This document shows positions 5,775-9,811 of a DNA stretch of 9,811 nt, one piece after another. Made by a program: the position numbers and the translations under genes. Source of the stretch: Propionibacteriaceae bacterium (GTDB lineage Bacteria > Actinomycetota > Actinomycetes > Propionibacteriales > Propionibacteriaceae); contig CAJPNZ010000111.1 in the NCBI GenBank assembly GCA_905372155.1, positions 1-9,811 of the forward strand, written 5' to 3'. Numbering within the stretch: position 1 is the stretch's first letter; every line of letters starts with the position of its first letter. The notes under the pieces are model-generated. The model had not been told where the DNA came from. It was given only the letters and a program-made list of their open reading frames with translations, and did not search any database.

Positions 5775-6227
5775 ATGGTGGGCAGTGGGGTTCGTGGCGT
5801 TCTGATGTCGTGGTTGCGTCGGGGTGTGTCGCTGGTGCTGGTTGGGTGTGGTGTTGTGGGTGATGTGGGGGAGGATCGGTCGCAGTTGCCGGTGCTTGTG
5901 GAGGATCCCATGGCTGCGGAGGATCTGTTGGGTCTGTCCCTGAAGGACGGGTTCGAGAGGGGGTATCGGCGTCCCTTGGGTAAGCCTCAGTTTACTGAGG
6001 TGTGGAGGGTGTTCTCTTTGGGTGATGGTGATCGGCAGGAGGTTTTTGATCGGGCCGTTGCCTTCGCCAAGGAGGCGGGTTGGAAAAAGGAACACGAGAC
6101 CGGCCTGCCGCCCAGGATGGTATGGGGTGGTCAGAAAAAGAGCCCTCGACGTGATTGTGGCGTTTCCATTGCTGACAATGATACGACCGATCTGATAATC
6201 AGGATCAGGGTTCTTGAGGAGCCGTGA
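5775..6227 (+). CDS. Putative lipoprotein, tandem copy 1
   Basis: The 150-residue product starts with a short basic region (SWLRRGV), a brief hydrophobic stretch and the lipobox LVGC at Cys25, then a soluble domain with EDRSQLPVL, RPLGKP(Q/R)FTEV, FSLGDGDRQEVFDRAVAFAKEAGW and a C-terminal DLIIRIRVLEEP. A second Cys (RRDCGV) is conserved in all copies. Relative to copies 2 and 3 it lacks four residues in the hydrophobic core, leaving only about seven residues before the lipobox, so export may be impaired. The start is uncertain: ATG 5775 aligns with the other copies but has no Shine-Dalgarno; ATG 5805 (MSWLRR) and in-frame GTG/TTG codons upstream are alternatives. The family is not recognised; a secreted, membrane-anchored role is inferred from the lipobox. 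Confidence 0.75.
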   Translation: MVGSGVRGVLMSWLRRGVSLVLVGCGVVGDVGEDRSQLPVLVEDPMAAEDLLGLSLKDGFERGYRRPLGKPQFTEVWRVFSLGDGDRQEVFDRAVAFAKEAGWKKEHETGLPPRMVWGGQKKSPRRDCGVSIADNDTTDLIIRIRVLEEP

Positions 6228-6412
6228 GTGGGGGTGGCTGAAATCTGAACGGGTTCAAAGCAGTGAGGTTTGTTCGCGGTCATCACCAAATACTATCTGA
6301 CTAGGGGTTTTGCTGGCTGGAGGGGTGGGTTGAGTGGTTCGTGTTGGTGGGTTTCGTTCTCGTGTGACGTTGTGATTTCTGTCCTCCAATCGGACTACTG
6401 CTGAGGGGGTTG

Positions 6413-6426
6413 GGTGGTGTGGTTGG
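6413..6426 (+). promoter_or_regulatory. Two-tetrad G-quadruplex motif before lipoprotein 2
   Basis: The same 14 bases as before copy 1 (GG, T, GG, TGT, GG, TT, GG), again ending eight bases before the ATG (6435). Bases further upstream differ from copy 1, so the motif is better kept than its surroundings. Confidence 0.5.
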
Positions 6427-6434
6427 ATTGGTTC

Positions 6435-6899
6435 ATGGCGGATAGTGGGGCTCGTGGCGGTTTTGTTTCGTGGTTGCGTCGGGGTGTGGCGTTGCTGGGT
6501 GTGGGGGTGTTGGTTGGGTGTGGTGTTGTGGGTGATCTGGGGGAGGATCGGTCGCAGTTGCCGGTGCTCCTGGAGGACCCCATGGCTGCCAAGGATCTGT
6601 TGGGTCTGCCCCTGAAGGAGAGCTCCGACAAGGGGTACGGGCGTCCCTTGGGTAAGCCCCGGTTCACCGAGGTGAGGAGGGTGTTCTCTCTGGGTGATGC
6701 TGATCGGCAGGAGGTTTTTGATCGGGCGGTTGCCTTTGCCAAAGAGGTGGGGTGGGAAGACAAGTATGAGAGCAGTCTACCGCCCAATATGGTATGGCAT
6801 GGTCAAAAAAAGAACCCTCGACGTGAATGTGGCGTCTTTATTTCCGACAATGATACGGCCGATCTGATAATCAGGATCAGGGTTCTTGAGGAGCCGTGA
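6435..6899 (+). CDS. Putative lipoprotein, tandem copy 2
   Basis: The 154-residue product begins MADSGARGGFVSWLRRG, has a hydrophobic core ALLGVGVLVG and a canonical lipobox LVGC at Cys29. The mature part matches copies 1 and 3 closely: EDRSQLPVLLEDPMAAKDLL, RPLGKPRFTEV, SLGDADRQEVFDRAVAFAKE, ESSLPPNMVW and the second conserved Cys in RRECGV; the end DLIIRIRVLEEP is identical to copy 1. The region after the first ~60 residues is predicted alpha/beta with no catalytic motif I recognise. About 207 bases separate it from copy 1 and 198 from copy 3, all repeat DNA, so each gene carries its own leader. Start chosen by alignment of the three copies; no Shine-Dalgarno is present. Confidence 0.78.
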   Translation: MADSGARGGFVSWLRRGVALLGVGVLVGCGVVGDLGEDRSQLPVLLEDPMAAKDLLGLPLKESSDKGYGRPLGKPRFTEVRRVFSLGDADRQEVFDRAVAFAKEVGWEDKYESSLPPNMVWHGQKKNPRRECGVFISDNDTADLIIRIRVLEEP

Positions 6900-7075
6900 G
6901 TGGGGGTGGGTGAAGTTTGGATGGGTTCGAAACCGTGATGCGTGTTCGCGATCATCGTCACGTGTGGTCTGGTCAGGGGGTTTAACTGGCTGGACGGGTG
7001 GGGCGTGTCGGTGGGGTTTGTTCTCGTGTGACGTTGTGATTTCTGTCCTCCGATCAGACTGCTTCCGGTGGGGTG

Positions 7076-7089
7076 GGTGGTGTGGTTGG
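7076..7089 (+). promoter_or_regulatory. Two-tetrad G-quadruplex motif before lipoprotein 3
   Basis: Third identical copy of the 14-base GG-tract motif, ending eight bases before the ATG at 7098. The flanking GGTGGGGTGGG adds further G runs that could give alternative quadruplexes. Confidence 0.5.
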
Positions 7090-7097
7090 ATTGGTGC

Positions 7098-7562
7098 ATG
7101 GCGGACAGTGGGGCTCGTGGCGGTTTTGTTTCGTGGTTGCGTCGGGGCGTGCTGCTGGGGGGTGTGGGTTTGCTGGCTGGTTGCGGTGCCGCGGATGATC
7201 TGGTGGAGGATCGGTCGCAGTTGCCGGTGCTCCTGGAGGATCCCATGGCTGCCAAGGATCTGTTGGGTCTGACCCTGAAGGAGGGCTCCGAGAGTGGGTA
7301 TCGGCGTCCCTTGGGTAAGCCCCGGTTCACCGAGGTGTGGAGAACATTCTCCTTGGGTGATGCTGATCGGCAGGAGGTCTTTGATCGGGCGGTTGTCTTC
7401 GCCAAGGAAGCGGGCTGGGAAGACAAGTACGAGAGTAGTCTGCCGCCCAATATGGTGTGGCGTGGGAAGAAAGTTGCCCCGCGACGTGGCTGCGGTGTCT
7501 CCATCTCCGACGATAACTTGGCTGATCTGATAATCATACTCGAGGTTGTTGAGAGGCCCTGA
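7098..7562 (+). CDS. Putative lipoprotein, tandem copy 3
   Basis: The 154-residue product has the same start as copy 2 (MADSGARGGF), core VLLGGVGLLAG and lipobox LAGC at Cys29, the most typical of the three. Conserved blocks are EDRSQLPVLLEDPMAAKDLL, RPLGKPRFTEVWR, SLGDADRQEVFDRAV and ESSLPPNMVWRGKK, with the second Cys in RRGCGV. The last ~25 residues (SDDNLADLIIILEVVERP) have drifted most from the other two copies, whose ends are identical to each other. It is followed after 55 bases by the large SGNH/vWA gene; the 3' tail of its repeat unit forms that gene's upstream region, so the two may share a transcript. Function unknown. Confidence 0.78.
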   Translation: MADSGARGGFVSWLRRGVLLGGVGLLAGCGAADDLVEDRSQLPVLLEDPMAAKDLLGLTLKEGSESGYRRPLGKPRFTEVWRTFSLGDADRQEVFDRAVVFAKEAGWEDKYESSLPPNMVWRGKKVAPRRGCGVSISDDNLADLIIILEVVERP

Positions 7563-7608
7563 AAGGGGCGGGAGGAATCTGAATAAGTTCAAAACTGTGG
7601 AAAAATTT

Positions 7609-7613
7609 GGAGG
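7609..7613 (+). promoter_or_regulatory. Ribosome binding site deciding the TTG start at 7618
   Basis: GGAGG, extended to GGAGGAG, lies four bases before TTG 7618 and is the only good Shine-Dalgarno in the region. It favours TTG over the in-frame GTG at 7597, which has none at the right distance and would add seven residues before the signal peptide. Confidence 0.65.
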
Positions 7614-7617
7614 AGTT

Positions 7618-9811
7618 TTGAGAAAATTAATTCGACTGGTTGTGGTGGCGGCGCTGTTTGTTGCCTCGGGGATATTGCATCCTGCGGCGGCGAATGCCGA
7701 TGAGGTAATGGGGCCTCCGCATCCGTTTCCCAAGCAGTTGTCGGTTGTTCAGCTCGGTGATTCGTTCTCGGCGGGGAATGGCGCAGGATCCTACTATGGT
7801 GCGGCGTGGTGCGAACGCAGCGCCAAGAACTGGGGTCAAAATTTCGTGGAATCGGCGAGCTCCCTCGGTATTGATGTGACCTACGTGAATCGGGCCTGCT
7901 CGGGAGGGGTGCTCGAGGACATCTTTGCGCCCGGGACGGTGGAGGAGCAATACCTGCGTATCACCAGGGGAAATTCCGAGGATGATGTGCGTTCCCGTCT
8001 GGAGCGGGAGGACGCCTGCTCCCTCAAGTCGAGCGATGACATCATCGGGGTCGAGCACCAGATCAACCGACTCGGAGGAAGCTCGTACTTCACCTATCGG
8101 TGCAAGCTGACCCTCAGGCCGCAGGCCGATTCGGTGGACAAGGGTACCGATCTGGTGCTCATGACAATGGGAGGTAACAATGCCAAATTCGCTGACATCA
8201 TTCTGAGCTGCTTTGTGCCTGTGGGGCTGCCCCAATACGGGGTGGGAAGTGGGAATGACTGCAAGGCTAACATCGAGCGGGCGGATGCTAACTTGTCGGG
8301 AGTTATGAAAGATGTTGAGGGTAATATTGAGAGACTTCTTTCCGAGAAGATGTCAGGTAATCCTTCCTCCCAGGTGATTCTCATGAGCTATCCCCTGCTC
8401 TCGCTGGACAAGCCCCACCTTGTCAAGACCGACTCGGGACAATACGATGCCTCGGCTGCCGTGCGTGAACTGGGCATGAAAGCAGTGGAGCACCAGAAGC
8501 AACTCGTGCAGCGCTTGAACAGAAAATATCTGGGTCGAGTGAAGCTTGTCGAACAGACTCCCACGGCTTTCGCCGGACATGAGCCGGACCCTTCCTTCAA
8601 TAACTGGTGGAAAGGGGAGATAGCAAATCCCCAGCGCTGGCTGAATGAGTTTCTGGAGACGGAGGGGGACTACGGCGAGGACAACAAGATAAAGTCCAAG
8701 TTCTCTGCAACCTACACGAATTTCTGGCACCCGAACATTGCCGGACATCGTGAGATGGGCAGGTTGATCCAAACCTCCGGGGTTTCGCAGAATGCTCCAT
8801 TGCTCAGTGGGCATCAGTCCAAGAGGGATGTGGTTTTCGTGGTTGATGCCACCTCATCCATGCGTGACAAATGGTCGGAGACGGTGACGTCGATTCAAAT
8901 GACCATGCTCCCTTCCATCTTCGGTGGTGATACCCGGTACGCTCTCGTGACATATCAGGACCACCCGGAAGGCGGCGGTGTGGCCGGAAATTATCCATCG
9001 CGGGTGGATCAGGATTTCACCGAAAATCCCAGAGACATTCTGAACGCGCTCGGCAAAGTGGAGTTGGCTCCCGCCGGCGATCCCGCGGAATCGGTATACA
9101 GCGGAATCGTGCAAGGCCTGTCGTTGCGCTGGCGCAAGGACGCGAGCAAGGTGATGCTGGTACTGGGAGACGGACCGGCCAAAGATCCCGAACCCGTCAC
9201 CGGCCTGACATGGCAGGCCCTTCGCCTTGGTTCTTACGCGGTCTCCAACACCCGGGTTTCAACGGTCGGTAATCCCGCCGCGATGGGCGAAGGACTGACG
9301 GAACTCACCGAGGCCACGGGTGGCAGGACGACCCCCGACGGCACGAGCGGGAAAACGCCGGAGGACATCGCCAATGACGTGACCGAGGGAGCCGCTGACA
9401 AACCCTTCGCCTGGCTGCAGGGGCCCTATGTCGCCAAGGTTGGCTCCGAGGTTCGGCTGGACGCCCGGGCCAGCTACTCACCCAATGGTGACGTGGTGAA
9501 GTACGAGTGGGACTTCGACGGCGACGGCACCTTCGATGAAACCACCACCGCCGACATGGTCGTCCACCGCTACGACAAGGAGGTGAGCGGTCACGTGATG
9601 GTGAGGGTCACCGACGCCAAGGGGGAAACCTCCGTGGGTTCCACCAAACTGGACATCACCCGGGACGGGGACGTCATACCCGACGCCTACGACAACTGTC
9701 CGGATGTCGCGAATCCCAACCAGCAGGACATCGACGGCAACTGGATCGGGGACGAGTGCGAAGATCCCGAGCAGTTCCTCCGTCCCCCCTCACCCTCCCC
9801 GACACCGAGTC
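7618..9811 (+). CDS. Secreted multidomain protein: SGNH hydrolase + vWA + PKD + TSP3-like repeat (3' end beyond window)
   Basis: The frame is open for 731 codons to the window edge. A signal peptide (about 1-27; RKLIRLVVVAALFVASG, likely cut after ANA) directs export. Residues 43-385 form an SGNH/GDSL hydrolase: GDSFSAG with nucleophile Ser49, CSGG (95-97), GGNN (185-188) and WHPNIAGH with His371. The usual Asp three residues before His is Asn368, as in Streptomyces esterases that use a Ser-His dyad. Six Cys (65, 94, 134, 162, 198, 215) could form three disulfides. Residues 402-590 are a vWA domain with metal-binding DATSS (410-414), Thr445 and Asp518. A PKD domain follows at about 600-681 (EWDFDGDG), then a thrombospondin-3-like calcium repeat at 682-715 (DGDVIPDAYDNCP) and a Pro/Ser/Thr stalk (PPSPSPTPS). 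The likely role is a surface or secreted esterase with adhesive domains; the substrate is unknown. Confidence 0.9.
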   Translation, partial: MRKLIRLVVVAALFVASGILHPAAANADEVMGPPHPFPKQLSVVQLGDSFSAGNGAGSYYGAAWCERSAKNWGQNFVESASSLGIDVTYVNRACSGGVLEDIFAPGTVEEQYLRITRGNSEDDVRSRLEREDACSLKSSDDIIGVEHQINRLGGSSYFTYRCKLTLRPQADSVDKGTDLVLMTMGGNNAKFADIILSCFVPVGLPQYGVGSGNDCKANIERADANLSGVMKDVEGNIERLLSEKMSGNPSSQVILMSYPLLSLDKPHLVKTDSGQYDASAAVRELGMKAVEHQKQLVQRLNRKYLGRVKLVEQTPTAFAGHEPDPSFNNWWKGEIANPQRWLNEFLETEGDYGEDNKIKSKFSATYTNFWHPNIAGHREMGRLIQTSGVSQNAPLLSGHQSKRDVVFVVDATSSMRDKWSETVTSIQMTMLPSIFGGDTRYALVTYQDHPEGGGVAGNYPSRVDQDFTENPRDILNALGKVELAPAGDPAESVYSGIVQGLSLRWRKDASKVMLVLGDGPAKDPEPVTGLTWQALRLGSYAVSNTRVSTVGNPAAMGEGLTELTEATGGRTTPDGTSGKTPEDIANDVTEGAADKPFAWLQGPYVAKVGSEVRLDARASYSPNGDVVKYEWDFDGDGTFDETTTADMVVHRYDKEVSGHVMVRVTDAKGETSVGSTKLDITRDGDVIPDAYDNCPDVANPNQQDIDGNWIGDECEDPEQFLRPPSPSPTPS

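Larger units (their letters stand above)
5681..7599 (+). repeat. Tandem array of three ~660-bp gene-containing units
   Basis: The block CGTGTTGGTGGG (or a near copy) begins units at 5681, 6340 and 7004, giving periods of 659 and 664. Each unit contains a ~95-base leader, one lipoprotein gene and a 3' tail ending TTCAAA(N)CNGTG or similar. Units 1 and 2 continue through a further ~70-base spacer with TTGCTGGCTGG / TTAACTGGCTGG; unit 3 stops at about 7599, where the large secreted-protein gene starts. Similarity covers non-coding DNA as well as codons, pointing to duplication of the whole unit rather than old paralogs. The plus strand is strikingly rich in G and T in each leader and gene 5' end. 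Confidence 0.9.

Noticed and set aside
5671..5863. A longer plus-strand frame from ATG 5674 giving a hydrophobic peptide (MGRVGGFRSRV...)
   Set aside because: It overlaps lipoprotein 1 in another frame and is not kept in the equivalent parts of units 2 and 3, which have early stops there.
4452..6095. A 547-codon minus-strand frame running through crgA, the DUF881 antisense and lipoprotein 1
   Set aside because: Only its last 98 codons are a gene (crgA), which has its own AGGAGG and GTG start. The rest is antisense to two well-supported plus-strand genes.
5681..7599. CRISPR or satellite-like array
   Set aside because: Units are ~660 bp and protein-coding; there are no short direct repeats with regular unique spacers.
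6777..7733. A 318-codon minus-strand frame across the lipoprotein array
   Set aside because: Similar antisense frames appear over each repeat unit, as expected from repeated high-GC DNA; the plus strand has lipoboxes, aligned starts and conserved protein blocks.

Overview
The window is high-GC actinobacterial DNA. The best fit is an actinomycete near the Propionibacteriales, inferred from a divergent crgA / DUF881 pair, an actinobacterial-type class II lysyl-tRNA synthetase, GTG and TTG starts, and TAnnnT -10 boxes placed exactly where leaderless transcripts would start. No rRNA, tRNA or CRISPR array is visible.

Layout: (1) Positions 1-1190 are an insertion-sequence graveyard. It holds the N-terminal half of a frameshifted IS5-like transposase on the minus strand, cut by the window edge; the C-terminal part of a second, unrelated IS5-type transposase decayed by two TGA codons and a frameshift; and what looks like the last ~48 codons of a destroyed host gene on the plus strand. 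(2) 1198-2195 carries two tandem paralogous 154-residue membrane proteins, each with its own -10 box six bases before the ATG. (3) 2209-4748, minus strand, holds crgA, a HAD phosphatase and lysS, in that transcriptional order. lysS converges on the second membrane gene over a hairpin shared by both stop codons. (4) 4839-5606, divergent from crgA, encodes a DUF881 membrane-anchored protein, which is the conserved partner of crgA in actinobacterial chromosomes. (5) 5681-7599 is a G/T-rich tandem array of three ~660-bp units. Each unit encodes one ~150-residue putative lipoprotein and carries a thrombin-aptamer-like G-quadruplex motif 8 bases before its ATG. (6) 7618 to the window end is one large open reading frame, unfinished at 9811. 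It encodes a secreted protein with a signal peptide, an SGNH/GDSL hydrolase domain, a von Willebrand A domain, a PKD domain, a thrombospondin-3-like calcium repeat and the start of a Pro/Ser/Thr stalk.

Conserved cell-division and translation genes (crgA, DUF881, lysS) therefore sit between two accessory zones. The most interesting part is 5.68-9.81 kb. The lipoprotein array ends precisely at the start of the hydrolase/vWA gene, and its last repeat tail forms that gene's leader, which suggests a cell-envelope locus with a recently amplified lipoprotein component. A functional link between the lipoproteins and the large protein is inference from position only.
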